A DNA stretch of 64,000 bases from Maratus speciosus (GCA_963932465.1 OZ010786.1:272584411-272648410), one strand, 5' to 3'. Shown: positions 46,131 to 57,981, counted from the first letter of the stretch. Program-made: numbers and translations. Notes: a model not told the origin generated them from the sequence alone.

Positions 46131-46266
46131 CAAACAGTCGAAAGTCGTGAGAAATGAAATATAACTAGAAATGCTCTTGTTATTTTATCTTAAATTCATA
46201 AACTTATATTTTTACAAAATGCGCCTTATTTCACTTCCCAGTAAAACCAATGTCAATATAATAATT

Positions 46267-46449
46267 GTGTCGCTTAGTTGCAAAACCGGTAAACTCCAAA
46301 ATTGTAAAATGTGTTTTTTCAATTGTTTTAAGTTCTAAATAAACGTTTCTACCATCTGGAAACAATAAACCATACCCGGTCAAATATACTGTCCTAATGG
46401 CTATAAAACTAAAGAGTTTTGTTTCGAATCTTATTTTGGTTAAGTGTGG

Positions 46450-46488
<39 letters not shown>

Positions 46489-46496
46489 GCTTTCCA

Positions 46497-46535
<39 letters not shown>

Positions 46536-46565
46536 GAGATGGCCGGTTTTGCAATTAGTCGACAC
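46267..46565. mobile_element. MITE with AATT target duplication, repeat copy 1
   Basis: GTGTCGCTTAGTTGCAAAAC then CGGTAAACTCC at the left and the inverse GGAGATGGCCGGTTTTGC at the right, ending GTCGACAC, with AATT on both sides. The centre has expanded to about 33 A, a short linker and about 33 T (46452-46533), lengthening the palindrome. Confidence 0.85.
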
Positions 46566-47096
46566 AATTAATGAAGAATAGAAGTTATGAAAAACATTTT
46601 ATCCCATTCGAATAAGATGATATATAAAGTTATTATAATCAATTACTAATTTAACATTTACTTAGCCGAAAAAATTAAAAAAAATAATAACTTATACATT
46701 AGATTTAATTTTTGAAAGAGAAGATTATTAAGAAATATATAAAAGCTAATAAAAGCACTTCTAGCACTTACTACGTGGGAATTTAGTGAATATATGATGA
46801 TTTCTATATAATTATCTCAAACATGAAGGGAGATACGATCGTCTGATTTTATTCAAAGAAAACATTTTATCTATTGAAAAAACGCTTTGCTTAAAAAAAA
46901 TCTCTTTGTAAAGTTTTACCATACTAAATTACTTGATAGTCAGTATCGCTTAATAAAAACAGTCAAAAGTCGTGAGAAATAAAATATAGCGAGAAATGCT
47001 CTTGTTATTTTTTATCTTAAATTCATATCCTTATATTTTTAGAAAATGCACCTTTTTTTTTCACTTCGCAGCAAAACCAATGTCAATATAATAATT

Positions 47097-47352
47097 GTGT
47101 CGCCTAGTTGCAAAACCGGCCAACTCCAAAATTGGAAAATATGTTTTTTCAGTTTTTAAGTTCTAAATAAACGTTCCTACCATCTGGAAACAATAAACCA
47201 TGCTAATGCCCGGTCAAATATACTGTCCTAATGACTATAAAACTAAAAAGTTTTTGTTCCAATCTTAATTTGGTTAAGTGTGGCAAAAAAAATCAGCTTT
47301 CACCAAAAATTCTATTTTTTTGGAGATGGCCGGTTTTGCTACTAGACGACAC
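47097..47352. mobile_element. MITE with AATT target duplication, repeat copy 2
   Basis: Same element as 46267-46565 without the A/T expansion. The empty site in repeat copy 3 (49370-49388, ATAATAATTAATGAAG) shows a single AATT, fixing the 4-bp duplication. Confidence 0.88.
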
Positions 47353-48039
47353 AATTAATGAAAAACAGAAGTTAAAAAAAAGCATTTCATCCCATTCGAC
47401 TAAGATCATATGTAAAGTTATTATAATCAATTACTGTTTTAACTTTTACGTAGCCAAAAAAATTAAAAAATAAAATAACTTATACATTAGATTTAATTTT
47501 TGAAAGAGAAGATTATTAAAATATATATATAATCTAATAAAATCACTTCTAGCACTTTGTGCATGTAAATTTAGTGAATATATGATAATTTCTATTTAAT
47601 TTTCTTAAACATGAAGTGAGACACGATTGTCTGATTGTATTCAAAGAAAGCATTTTATCTGTTGAAAAAACGCTTTGTTTAAAAAAAATCTATAAGTAAT
47701 GTTTTACCGTGCTAAATTACTTGATAGTCAGTATTGCTTAATACACTGGTCATGAAAATTAAAAGATAATGAGAAAAAATATGCTCACTAATTTAATGTT
47801 GCAACCAATGCCCAATGCTGCAATAATTTATATTAATTAAATACTATTGAATTCAAAATTGCACTTCCGCGCATATGTTAGCGTCCGAAATATGCAAATT
47901 AGATGATTGACAATGTGGTGCGCAATGGACGTATGAAGGAATTCTGGTCTGTAGCGTTGTTTAAAGGGAATGTGGTGTCTGAATGTGATCAGTATTCATT
48001 ACTTATAGCTCAAAGGCATCATTTAAGTTAAGGTCAAAA

Positions 48040-48545
48040 GCGGCGAATAATTGGTAGAATCGAGGAAGGTCAAAAACAAATGGAGGTCACCCAAGATTTG
48101 AATATCCCTCAAAGTGTCATATTAAGAGCTTCTAGGTGCTTTTTAAGCACACGATCACTTGATAGACAGTCTGGTCAAGGGAGACCAAGAGCAACAACTG
48201 CATCTGAAGACCGTTTTTCGTCATTGTGGCTCGAAGAAACCGCGAAGTGACTACAATAGACTTGATTTGAGGCATTCAGGGTGCCACAGGAACTAGAATT
48301 AGCCGTTCTACTGCTGCACGAATGCTTAACAAGGGTAGACTCTATGCGAGAAAACCAATAGTTTGTGTCCCCCACACTGCAGTATCCAAAGAGGCCCGTT
48401 TAAGATGTTGCCCTTGTCAAGTTCAATGGAGGTAAGAAGACTGGGCTCATGTATTGTTTACTGACGAGTCCAGGTATAGTCTGAAAACTGATTCTAGACG
48501 TGTTTTGATCTGGAGAGATGAAGGAAGGCGCAACTTTCCCTTCCC
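48040..48545 (+). pseudogene. Tc1-like transposase N-terminal half, left arm
   Basis: Plus-strand reading with frame changes gives an N-terminal HTH region, GRPRATTASEDRF (48180 onwards; the GRPR motif joins the two DNA-binding halves in Tc1 proteins), RISRSTAARMLN-like sequence (48295-48330), LYARKPIVCVPHTA (48340-48380), then WAHVLFTDESRYSL (48440-48485, first catalytic Asp) and VLIWRDEGRR (48505-48535). The rest of the DDE domain, including the second Asp and the Glu, is missing. Several stops are present. Inactive. Confidence 0.75.
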
Positions 48546-48559
48546 TTGTCCTTAGAATA

Positions 48560-48965
48560 TCCCGTTCGAGGCCAGTCTTCTTGGCTCCATTGAATATGAC
48601 GACATCAACAGTTTAAATGGGCCCCTTTGGAAGCTGGAGTGAGTGGGGCACAAACTTTTGGTTTTCTCGCATACAGTCCATCCTCCTTAAGCCTTCCTGC
48701 AGCAGTAGAAAGGCTAATTCGAGTTCTTGTGGAAGCCTGAAGGTCAGAAGCCAAATCTCTTGTAGTCGCTTCGCGGTTTCCTCGAGCCCCAATGACCATA
48801 AACGGTCTTCGAATGCAGTTGTTGCTCTTGGTTTCCCTTAACCAGGCTATCTATCAACGGATCCAGTGCTTAAAAAGAGGCTCGAAGCTCTTGATATGAC
48901 ACTTTGACGGATATTCAAGTCTTGGACGACCTCCATTCGTTTTTGACCAACTATTCTACACTTTT
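48560..48965 (-). pseudogene. Tc1-like transposase N-terminal fragment, right arm
   Basis: Inverted counterpart of the left arm. The frame 48605-48799 reads VIGARGNREATTRDLASDLQ, then TRTRISLSTAAGRL and LYARKPKVCAPLTPASK, with SNNCIRRPFM just upstream. It stops before the catalytic block. It differs from the left arm at many bases, so the duplication is not recent or the arms diverged before joining. Confidence 0.75.
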
Positions 48966-49770
48966 GAACTTAACTTAAATGATGCCTTTGAGCCATAACT
49001 AATGAATGCTGATCACACTCAGACACCACATTCACTTTAAGCAACACTTTCCAACATACGTCTATTGCGCACCACATTGTCAATCGTCTAATTTGCATAT
49101 TTCCGACGCTAATATATGCACGGAAGAGCAATTTTGAGTTCAATAGTATTTAATTAACATAAATAACTTCAGCATTGTGCATTAGTTGCAACATTAACTT
49201 AGTGAGCATATTTTTTCTCATTATCCTTTAATTTTGATGACCAGTGTACAAACAGTCAAAAGTCGTGAGAAATGAAATATAGCGAGAAATGCTCTTGTTA
49301 TTTTTATCTTAAATTCATATCCTTATATTTTTACAAAATTCAACTTATTTCATTTCATAGTAAAACTAATGTCATATAATAATTAATGAAGAATAGAAGT
49401 TATGAAAAATATTTTATCCCATTCGAATAAGATCATTTATAAAGTTATAATCAATTACTGCTTTAACTTTTACTTAGCCAAAAAAAAAATAAAAAATAAT
49501 AAAATTCCTTATACATTAGATTTAATTTTTGAAAAAGAGGATTATTTAAAAAAATTATAAAAGCTAATAAAAGCACTTCTAGCGCTTACTGCATGTAAAT
49601 TTAGTGAATATATGGTAATTTCTATTTAATTTTCTTAAACATGAAGTTAGACAAGATTGTCTGATTTTATTCAAAGAAAAGATTTTAAATGTTGAAAAAC
49701 ACTTTATTTAAAGAAATCTGTTTGTAAAAGTTTTAACATGCTAAATTACTTGATAAACAGTATCGCTTTT

Positions 49771-50867
49771 ATAGATAAATTTTGCTCTGATAATTTCCAA
49801 CTCTTTCATTATAGACTAAAAAATACGCGTTCTATCAATACAATACTTGTCCTATAATGACGATGCTTCATCAAACAAAGCGTTGAAATTGGTTTGGTTT
49901 ATTCATCAGTATTTTCTATACATAATTTCCATAAAAGGTTTTCATGAAATAAATAATGCTTTTATAAATCTTTCTAAGAGAGACATGGATATGTAGAATC
50001 TCATGCGGCATACTCATATATATTAAGAAAACAATAATATTGTTTCTCTGGAATTATATATTTTTTCCTGCGGAACAGTTATATTCAGAATTTTTTTTCC
50101 TCTAAATTAATTTATGCCCTACTTAAAAAAAAAAACTTCCAGGTCTATTAGAATATTTTGACAGATCTGTCTGAAAATACATATATTTGTTAAATAAATA
50201 AAATGACATTAAGTTATTTCGTAATTTGAGTATCAGTATTTGCACATAGTTGCTTTATTAATCAACACAATTTCTCTTATTATATAATGCAAAGAATTTC
50301 TATTAAAAAAATATGGTAATCAAAAGCAGGAGCCGTAAGAACCCTGCCCATGTTTTGCAACGCTAACTGTAACAATATCAAAATGCACGAAAACAAAATT
50401 ACTATTCGATTTTTCTGTAAGTAAGTAAAATAAAAGCATTTTGAAGATACGTGAATTTTTCATTCAATGCCTTTTTATTATGTTGATTTCTTTAGAAATT
50501 CTTTAGTGAATCCCGTAAATCATGAGTTCTTTTGTCTTTTTCTTTCTTAAGACAAAATAGCTTGGATGAGCTCGTTAATCAAGAAAATTCTGTACTTCGT
50601 TCCAAAATAATGGCTGTCTGAATATCCGAATACCATTATAGTAAATCGTGATATATTTTCAGTTCATTATGATTCAATGTTAAAATTCTTCATTTTAAAT
50701 AAAATTTCTTAGAAATTATTTACTTTATTCGGTGAGACATATTAAACCATTCTGATGCATTCATTGAATGGTTTGTGTTCGTATCGTCTTTTTTCGTTGC
50801 GACTAGTTGGATGTGCCAATCCGAAACCTTCTTCTATCTTACATAAATATATATATACTAGAAAGGT
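49771..50867. other. AT-rich sequence without recognisable gene
   Basis: No terminal repeats or coding signature. It ends in the (TA) run before the third large-repeat copy. Confidence 0.4.
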
Positions 50868-52929
50868 AGCCCGTCAAAAATGACGGAAATTTAGATATAA
50901 AGATATATACAACTCATGTGCAAGAATATGAGTTTTTTCGCTTGTTCCGCAGTGATAGATGAAAATAACACACTTTAAGAACGAAACACATTTATGAAAA
51001 ACTGTGTACAGTAGAAGACCACTAATCTGCACAGTTTGGTTCCAAGTGTTGTCCAGATTTGAGGCTTTTTGCGGTCAAGTCTATTCAATCTTTGTTTACA
51101 TTTTTTTTTAATTCATATATTGGACAATTCAGATTGTTGAGCCTTAAAAATAAATAAATAACACACTTGAAGTAAGGTTAAAAACTATTAAATTATCTTA
51201 TACGATTTCATGAAATGGTATTATATAGTATTATATGTGTGTGCTTCACGATCTTGGTTACGACGTTGGCGAAATTGGCTGCAACTTGTCATAATCCCAA
51301 TAGTGTGGGCCGCTATAACAAAAAATAACCAGTTTTTAGTAAAATTTCTGATATAAAGTAGCTTTCAAAAACTTGTGTAAAATTGCAGGCCGTTCTCGTG
51401 TTATGTCAGTCCTAGGAATAATATTCCTAACACGGAAGATTTTCCATGTATACATGGAATTTAGAAAAGCTTCTCCAAAAGAAAGGTCATGAAATGACAT
51501 TGTAATTCCTCTAACTTCAAAGTTTAATCGGGCCTGATATTGAGTACTGAAATCTAATAAATACAGTTATTTTGAATATTACAACAGAATTAAACAGTAA
51601 AACTTATTTAACTTAAAACCGCTGTTACTTCCCGATGTTATTTTTTAGTATTAAGAAAGAAAATTATTTAAAATTTTCAAATCATGCATTTATGATTTTT
51701 TTCCGTCTTTAATAACTAAATAATGAAAAAATAGGCTTTTGTTCTGAGCTCATAAATATGACAATAAAATAATGTAACTAAGAGACATTGCAAAAATAAA
51801 TCTTTGTGATTAAAACCATAAACAAACGATACCGCCACCATTTTACCTACTATGACGTCATTAAAATATTGCCCATTGATTGTTGGAGAACTTACTTTGT
51901 GAATGATTACCTCAATGATTTAATATTTTTGACGTTTCACGATGAATGAATCACTTGTGTTTGTTTAGGTTTATGGAATGAGATATTAAGCTGTGAAACT
52001 AATTTCAATTGAAGTTATCCAAGAATATATGTATTTTTAATCGAAATTAAAAACAATGCTTTGATCTCGAAATAAAAAGTTTTAGTTTGTATAATTTGTT
52101 ATTTCTGTTAATTATTTACTTAAGAACTTTTCTATTATAGCGCATTCTATAAAAAAGCTTGGCGCGATTCGGGCATCAGAAAGTGAGATATGTTGCGAAA
52201 ATATATAAACAGCTATCAAAACAAATCTAATGGACTTTTATCTTTGTTTATACAGGGTGATTCAGCTCGTCGGTGACAAACTTTAAGGATCGATAGAGCA
52301 CACCTAGACGAACATTTTTGAATAGGGAATGTAGGGTCCCTGACGCGATGGTAAGGCGCTAGGCGCTTTCGAAAATTTGGGTGCCGAAATTCGAAACGTC
52401 ATAAAAACTAGGGAAATGGTTAGATTTTCTTGCTTGTTGCGTCGAAATGATTCTGTTTGTTTAGACTTTCTTCAGTACCAATTTGGTAAGCGTATCTCTT
52501 AAAACATGGATAGGGGGCGCTGCAGACTTTGGAGAGCTAGACAACAACTTTAAGCCCGTTATTTTGATAATTTAATACATGCTCGCCAAAGTTTATACTC
52601 TAACTTAAAGTTTGAACCCAAAAGTAGAGCCCTGCAAAAAGCGTAAGAGCCGGAATAAAATGTCAAAGTACAGGGTGGTCGAAACTCGAAGGCTCCTAAG
52701 AGATAAACAAACAGATTTCTTGACTTATGGCATGCATTTTCATGATTCTGTTTGCTGGGGCTCTCTGAAACTCAGTTGAACGGTACAAAAAGAAACATCG
52801 ATAGGGGGCGCTTTGGGCAAAAAACATAATTCGTTGACATTTCGGACGCTAACTGGAAACGGGGCGCTACGATCAGTTAGTAATAATGAAAACACATTTT
52901 CTACCTCTGCTCAACACTTCTGAATAAAT

Positions 52930-54057
52930 TTAGACCAAAAACATCAATGATACTGGAAATTTATTTACAAAAAATAACACTACAGAAGATGCTCGAAATT
53001 TCGACCTTGGGCCATGATGCAGGCTTCCCCACCTCCGTCGCATTGAGGAGTGTGTGTTTCCAACAATGCCAGGAGTATCTCTGATCTGCCCTGCAGCTGC
53101 CACAATGCGCGCCACAAGTCCTTCAGCACTGCTGACAGGTGTATGGTATACCTCGGCCTTCAGGTAACCCCAAAGGAAGAAATCCAAGCAGGTGAGGTCT
53201 GGTGATCGGGCAGGCCAGTGAACTGGACCCCCACGCCCGATCCACCGCTGGCCATACCTTGCGTTTAGATGGAGACGCACGTCGTTCGTGTAATGGGCCG
53301 GAGCTCCATCGTGCTGGAACCACATTTGGCGACGCGAACCTTCGGGTACGTGCGCCTCATCCAGAAGCTGCGGCAGCACTTGATCCAGGAAAATCAGGTA
53401 ATTTCCACCTGTCAGCCGTTCAGGTAACAAATAAGGGCCAATGAGGCAATCCCCCAGAATGCCGGCCCACACATTTACTGAGAAACGCTCCTGGGCTGCT
53501 CGGCTTCTGGTTTCATGTGGATTTTCATCACACCACACATGACTGTTGTGGGCGTTCCACATTCCCTCCCGGCTGAAGGTGGACTCGTCCGTAAACAAAA
53601 TGCTGTTTACAAAACGGGGATCCCTGGATCTCATCGCCAAGTACCATCTTGAGAATTCCACTCGAGGGCCAAAATCCTGCTCTCTGAGCAACTGCACCCG
53701 CTGGATGTGGTAGGGGTGCAGATTCCGGGAACGTAAGATGCGCCACGCAGTTGCTTGCGAAATGCCAACATGTCTGGCGATATCTCTCGTGCTAAGACCT
53801 GGGTTGTCCTCAACCAGGTTAAGCACAGCCTCTTCGTTGTCGGGGGTGCTCACTGATCGCTCCCGTTCAGGCCTGCCTCCGTCGAAAGATCCCGTTGTGG
53901 ACAACCTCTGGTGTACTCGAGCGAAGAAGGCATGGCAGGGGATTTGCCTGTTGGGGTAACGCTCGGCGTACAACCGCTGAGCGGCTCGTCCATTACAACC
54001 AGCAGCGCCATACGCCAAATGCATGTCAGCCAATTCAGAGTTTGTGTACCGTTCCAT
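52930..54057 (-). CDS. DUF4817-type DD41D transposase, nearly intact
   Basis: Transposase acting on the 628-bp inverted repeats of its own element with TA targeting. The open frame reaches back to 54135, but I choose the Met at 54057 (MERYTNSELADMHLAYGAAG) because it aligns with the start of the copy at 38040. Numbered from the upstream Met of the frame: DUF4817-type HTH about 29-82, second HTH about 115-137 (STRDIARHVGISQATAWRIL), DDE domain with LFTDEST (D183), WFQHDGAPAHY (D276) and SPDLTCLDFFLWG (D318). The D276-D318 spacing of 41 matches the DD41D group. All three catalytic residues are present. The only lesion seen is an extra G in the run at 53027-53030 (C run on plus). It replaces the family ending EACIMAQGRNFEHLL by an unrelated 30-residue tail running through the ancestral stop (52980-52982) and past the poly(A) signal. 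Activity is therefore possible but unproven. Much less AT-rich than its surroundings. Confidence 0.92.
   Translation of the reverse strand: MERYTNSELADMHLAYGAAGCNGRAAQRLYAERYPNRQIPCHAFFARVHQRLSTTGSFDGGRPERERSVSTPDNEEAVLNLVEDNPGLSTRDIARHVGISQATAWRILRSRNLHPYHIQRVQLLREQDFGPRVEFSRWYLAMRSRDPRFVNSILFTDESTFSREGMWNAHNSHVWCDENPHETRSRAAQERFSVNVWAGILGDCLIGPYLLPERLTGGNYLIFLDQVLPQLLDEAHVPEGSRRQMWFQHDGAPAHYTNDVRLHLNARYGQRWIGRGGPVHWPARSPDLTCLDFFLWGYLKAEVYHTPVSSAEGLVARIVAAAGQIRDTPGIVGNTHSSMRRRWGSLHHGPRSKFRASSVVLFFVNKFPVSLMFLV
52960..52965 (-). terminator. Poly(A) signal of the transposase
   Basis: AATAAA on the minus strand, about 15 bases past the ancestral stop codon at 52980-52982 but inside the frameshifted reading frame. 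Confidence 0.6.
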
Positions 54058-55045
54058 CCTACTACCGATCTGCAGACAAGTAACCCGAAGCTTAAGTAGG
54101 TACCGCACGTTCAAAAGACGTGTCTGCGCATACAACTACGTCATCTCGCGTTGTCGTCTACGCATTACGTATCTTTTGCATATCGATATGGTACGATATC
54201 TTTTGCATAAATCAGTAAAAAGCACCTTATGTAAATTTTATTGCGCGCATTGTGCATGATTGAAACCAGCTATGTTTGTTAAAAAAAAAAAAAAAAAACT
54301 GCAGTTTTAATAGCTTCTTATGATAAGTAAATTACTCTCTTGTTTTGTTTCTAACTGATCGTAGCGCCCCGTTTCCAGTTAGCGTCCGAAATGTCAACGA
54401 ATTATGTTTTTTGCCCAAAGCGCCCCCTATCGATGTTTCTTTTTGTACCGTTCAACTGAGTTTCAGAGAGCCCCAGCAAACAGAATCATGAAAATGCATG
54501 CCATAAGTCAAGAAATCTGTTTGTTTATCTCTTAGGAGCCTTCGAGTTTCGACCACCCTGTACTTTGACATTTTATTCCGGCTCTTACGCTTTTTGCAGC
54601 GATCTACTTTTGGGTTCAAACTTTAAGTTAGAGTATAAACTTTGGCGAGCATGTGTTAAATTATCAAAATAACGGGCTTAAAGTTGTTGTCTAGCTCTCC
54701 AAAGTCTGCAGCGCCCCCTATCCATGTTTTAAGAGATACGCTTATCAAATTGGTACTGAAGAAAGTCTAAACAAACAGAATCATTTCGACGCAACAAGCA
54801 AGAAAATCTAACCATTTCCCTAGTTTTTATGACGTTTCGAATTTCGGCACCCAAATTTTCGAAAGCGCCTAGCGCCTTACCATCGCGTCAGGGACCCTAC
54901 ATTCCCTATTCAAAAATGTTCGTCTAGGTGTGCTCTATCGATCCTTAAAGTTTGTCACCGACGAGCTGAATCACCCTGTATATGCACTTATATGCATAAA
55001 AAAATCGTTTCTAAATATATATAATTTTTTTTATATACAAATTAC

Positions 55046-55374
55046 GGCACAGATTTCAGATATGAACCGGGATACCTAACTGGCGCCAAAATGGTGTTAT
55101 TTGCCTGCTATATTAACCCGGCTATTGTTTTTCATTTATTAATAAATTGTTTATTTACTTTTATTTTCTGTTTTTTAATTATATAAACTGCTTTGTTCTA
55201 TAGTTATTATTCAAACTTTTATTTATTTATAGTTATTTCCTTTTCAATATGATAGCAAATAATTGAAAAATATATAAGTAACTGGTATTCGAAAGCGAGA
55301 TTTCTGCCAAATTGCCGTCGTAGAAAAATCATGCCAAACCCCATGCGTATATAACATCTGTGCAAAAATCACTT
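55046..55374. mobile_element. MITE family A' in copy 3
   Basis: Orthologous to 11136-11455 (GGCACAGATTTCAGATATG to ATAACATCTGTGC). Confidence 0.65.
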
Positions 55375-55423
55375 CTGTTTCTTTATAAAAATGGGTAAAT
55401 AGCGTTTTTTATATTAAATTGTC

Positions 55424-55630
55424 GGCACAGATGTCATATACGCCCATATTGGCGCGATTTTTTTTTTTTTTGACGCCGATGTCATATACGCACCGGGTAC
55501 TTACTGGCGCCAAAGTGTCGTTATTTTGCTTGTAATGGTAACTCGAATGTTGTTTATGCTGTTGATGTTTTCGCCAAATTGGCGTCGGAAAAAAATCGCG
55601 CCAATATGGGGCGTATGTGACATCTGTGCC
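55424..55630. mobile_element. MITE family A in copy 3
   Basis: GGCACAGATGTCATATACGC to GACATCTGTGCC. This is the clearest family A termini in the window. Flanks as in copy 2. Confidence 0.85.
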
Positions 55631-56203
55631 AAATTGTATACATATGGAAAAAATTGCTTGTCAGTATGAAGCAGTAAATAGGTTGCCAGAAAATACGTTG
55701 GCAATCTTCTTTCTCGCCAAGAAACTTTTCTCCGAAGTATTGTACATAAGCAATGATTGCTAGAAATGCATTTTTAATTATGATATGAGCTTTTATGTTT
55801 CACTACATTTATGCATACTATACTGTGTGTATAAATGCTACAATTCATATGCAGGGCTACACAAAAGAATTCGTAAGGGTTACTGAGTATGAGAGTAAAT
55901 TGCTTAAAGGTGGTTTTTAAAGGAGTAATGCATTTTTACGCTGAATTGCATTTAGTTTCCTAAGAAATATTTGTAGAATATAGATAAAATGATATACATG
56001 GTCACGCAAAGAATTGGATACATAACCGTCTATGTATGATAATATCTGGAAATGTGATTTCAGTAGTTTTAAGAGTAGTTTAAATTAAATTTTAGCTAAA
56101 AAGTGGCATGTAATAACGGTACTATTGGCTATGGACGGTAACTGCTGAAATCAATTTTTAATTTTTTTTTATGCGTTTTCTAAAATGTTTACTTAGTTAT
56201 CTT

Positions 56204-56419
56204 GGTACTTCTTAGTTATCCCGTCGACCAAATTACTGTCGCCAAATTGTAAGATTAATTGCCAATAATGGTTGTCATTAATTAATTAATTAAATGCCAA
56301 TAATGGCCAATAAAACCATTAATTTGACGTTTTATTTGTATTTTTATTAATGTTTTACTATTGATTTGGCGATTTATATAATTTCGCGAAATTGGTCGAC
56401 GGGATATCTAAGAAGTAAA
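56204..56419. mobile_element. MITE family D in copy 3
   Basis: GGTACTTCTTAGTTATCCCG to GGATATCTAAGAAGTAAA. GTTATCTT duplication at 56196-56203 and 56420-56427. Confidence 0.85.
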
Positions 56420-56591
56420 GTTATCTTATTTACCTTATTTCCCTAAATAACGAAGTTTTGTTAAAGCATTTAGGATGTGTTGGAAAGTGTTTCATATTCT
56501 ATGCTTAACGCATGATTTTTCTTTCTTTAGTCTTATTTTGCTTTTATTTTATTCTTAATTTTTTAGTCTTTTACTGCTTTATAGAAACTTT

Positions 56592-56803
56592 GGCACAGTT
56601 GTCATATACGTTATGATATATTGGCGCGATTTTTTTCCGACGCCAATTTGGCGAAAACATCAACAGAATAAACAACAACATCCGGATTACCATATCAAGC
56701 AAAATTACGACACTTTGGCGCCATTTAAGTACCCGTTGTGTATATGACATTGGCGTCAGAAAAAATTCGCGCCAATATGGGGCACGTATATGACATCATT
56801 GCC
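56592..56803. mobile_element. MITE family A, second site in copy 3
   Basis: GGCACAGTTGTCATATACG at the left; the right end is slightly decayed (GACATCATTGCC). The left duplication GAAACTTT is kept and the right one is altered. Confidence 0.8.
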
Positions 56804-56890
56804 GAATATTTAATGTTTAAACTCTTCGCTCCACTCCCCTTGCATATAGTACAAACTATAACACGGATAGCGCAAAATAATAGACAGTTT

Positions 56891-57574
56891 GGTACTTTTC
56901 CACTGTAGGGACTTTGGCATTTTTTTAAAAAAGCTTGGTGTAATTTGGGCATCAGAAAGTGAGATTTGGGTACTTTTCCGTTATGCGGACACCATTGTCG
57001 CCAAGCGTAATAGTTGGCGCAAAATCGTGAATTGAAGCATTTGAAAAATAAAAGAAAAACCATTGTCGATACTAAAGTGAGCATTTAAAAAATATAACAT
57101 TTGAAAATTCCAGACTTTTACGAACTATTTCATCAAATCACAAATATATACTTAAAATAAGTGAACAAATAACTGCTATAAAATAAAGCAATAAAATAAA
57201 ATCCATATTAAACTGCTGGCATAAAATTACAAATATCTTTTAGCATTTTGAAATAATTGGCGTATTAGCATACATTTTTGCATGGTGTCTGTATAACGGA
57301 AAAATATCGAGATTTGTTGTCAAATCATATAAACAGCTATGAAAACAAATTTGATGAGCGTTTTTGTTTGTTTTATATGTATATTATTGATGTTTTTATG
57401 TACAAATTACATCTGTTTTTGTATAAAATTAGAGAAACGGCTTTTTTATGTTAAATAAATCGTATAAATATCGAAAAAATGCGTGTGTATATAAAATGAA
57501 ACAGTGAATAGGTTCCCGGAAAATATGTTACCAAATTTCCTTTTTCGCCAAGGCACCTATACTGGAAAAGTACC
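56891..57574. mobile_element. MITE family B in copy 3 (with nested family C)
   Basis: GGTACTTTTCCACTGTAGGG to CCTATACTGGAAAAGTACC, interrupted by 56969-57308. Confidence 0.75.
56969..57308. mobile_element. MITE family C in copy 3
   Basis: GGTACTTTTCCGTTATGCGG to CCGTATAACGG-type inverse (here CTGTATAACGGAAAAATATC). GAGATTTG duplication at 56961-56968 and 57309-57316. Same length (340 bp) as in copy 2. Confidence 0.88.
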
Positions 57575-57924
57575 TAAAGCACATTAAAATCGCCCAGTTG
57601 GGAGCTCACACAGTACACTGTTGTCTATTGGCGTTTATTTTATTAGTAGCATCGGGAGGAAGATGTAAAGATGTACTTTAAATTCTCACCCATAGATTTC
57701 GAAAAAATATCTTAAAAGAGTGGAGTTTAAATTAAATTTCGGTGACCTCGATTATGAAAGATTAATGGTTTTAAATGGGAATTTCGCCAAATTAGCCAGC
57801 TATCGCCAGGTTGGCTAACATTTGGCGCTACTGTGGTAACCCTGCATTAATATTTTTCAACAATTACTCATTTCAATGAGGCGGTCCTACCGGAATAGTG
57901 AGGGACACACAGAGACTTGGATTT

Positions 57925-57930
<6 letters not shown>

Positions 57931-57980
<50 letters not shown>
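57931..57980. repeat. (TA)n microsatellite
   Basis: About 24 TA units directly after the 3' end of large-repeat copy 3. Confidence 0.95.

Positions 57981-57981
<1 letters not shown>

Larger units (their letters stand above)
47744..49246. mobile_element. Inverted-duplicated Tc1-like element
   Basis: CACTGGTCATGAAAATTAAA at the left and the inverse TTTAATTTTGATGACCAGTG at the right, flanked by TA (47742-47743, 49247-49248). The inverted arms are about 47744-48448 and 48556-49246. They contain not just the terminal repeat but also the start of the transposase gene on each side, facing inward, around a spacer of about 107 bp. The junction of tandem copies 1 and 2 (GCTTAATAAAAACAGTC) gives the empty site. 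Confidence 0.9.
46131..49770 (+). repeat. Three tandem copies of an ~825-bp repeat, with insertions
   Basis: Copies start with AAACAGTCRAAAGTCGTGAG at 46131, 46957 and 49249. All share AAATGCTCTTGTTATTTT, CATTCGAATAAGATCAT-like and AAATTACTTGATAGTCAGTA segments. Copies 1 and 2 contain a MITE that copy 3 lacks. A Tc1-like element separates copies 2 and 3. No gene is recognised in the unit. Confidence 0.88.
52253..54978 (-). mobile_element. DD41D mariner-like element, near intact
   Basis: CAGGGTGATTCAGCTCGTCG at the left and the inverse CGACGAGCTGAATCACCCTG at the right, flanked by TA. The empty site is in copy 2 (TTTGTTTATATATGCACTTA, 11063-11082), so the TA duplication is certain. Inverted arms are 52253-52880 and 54351-54978, 628 bp each. 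The transposase is on the minus strand. Confidence 0.95.
50868..57930 (+). repeat. Large TA-flanked repeat family, copy 3, with nested transposon
   Basis: Starts CTAGAAAGGTAGCCCGTC and ends GGACACACAGAGACTTGG then TTTTATATAAATATATATAT, running into a long (TA)n. It is collinear with copy 2 and closer to it than to copy 1, sharing the A', A, D, A, B and C insertions. Removing 52253-54978 restores collinearity exactly. Confidence 0.85.

Noticed and set aside
46231..46452. 73-codon minus-strand frame
   Set aside because: Lies across the MITE boundary in tandem copy 1. Copies 2 and 3 do not preserve it.
57079..57300. tRNA or snRNA promoter boxes in MITE interiors
   Set aside because: No A/B box pair or cloverleaf could be found in these AT-rich segments, so no SINE call is made.
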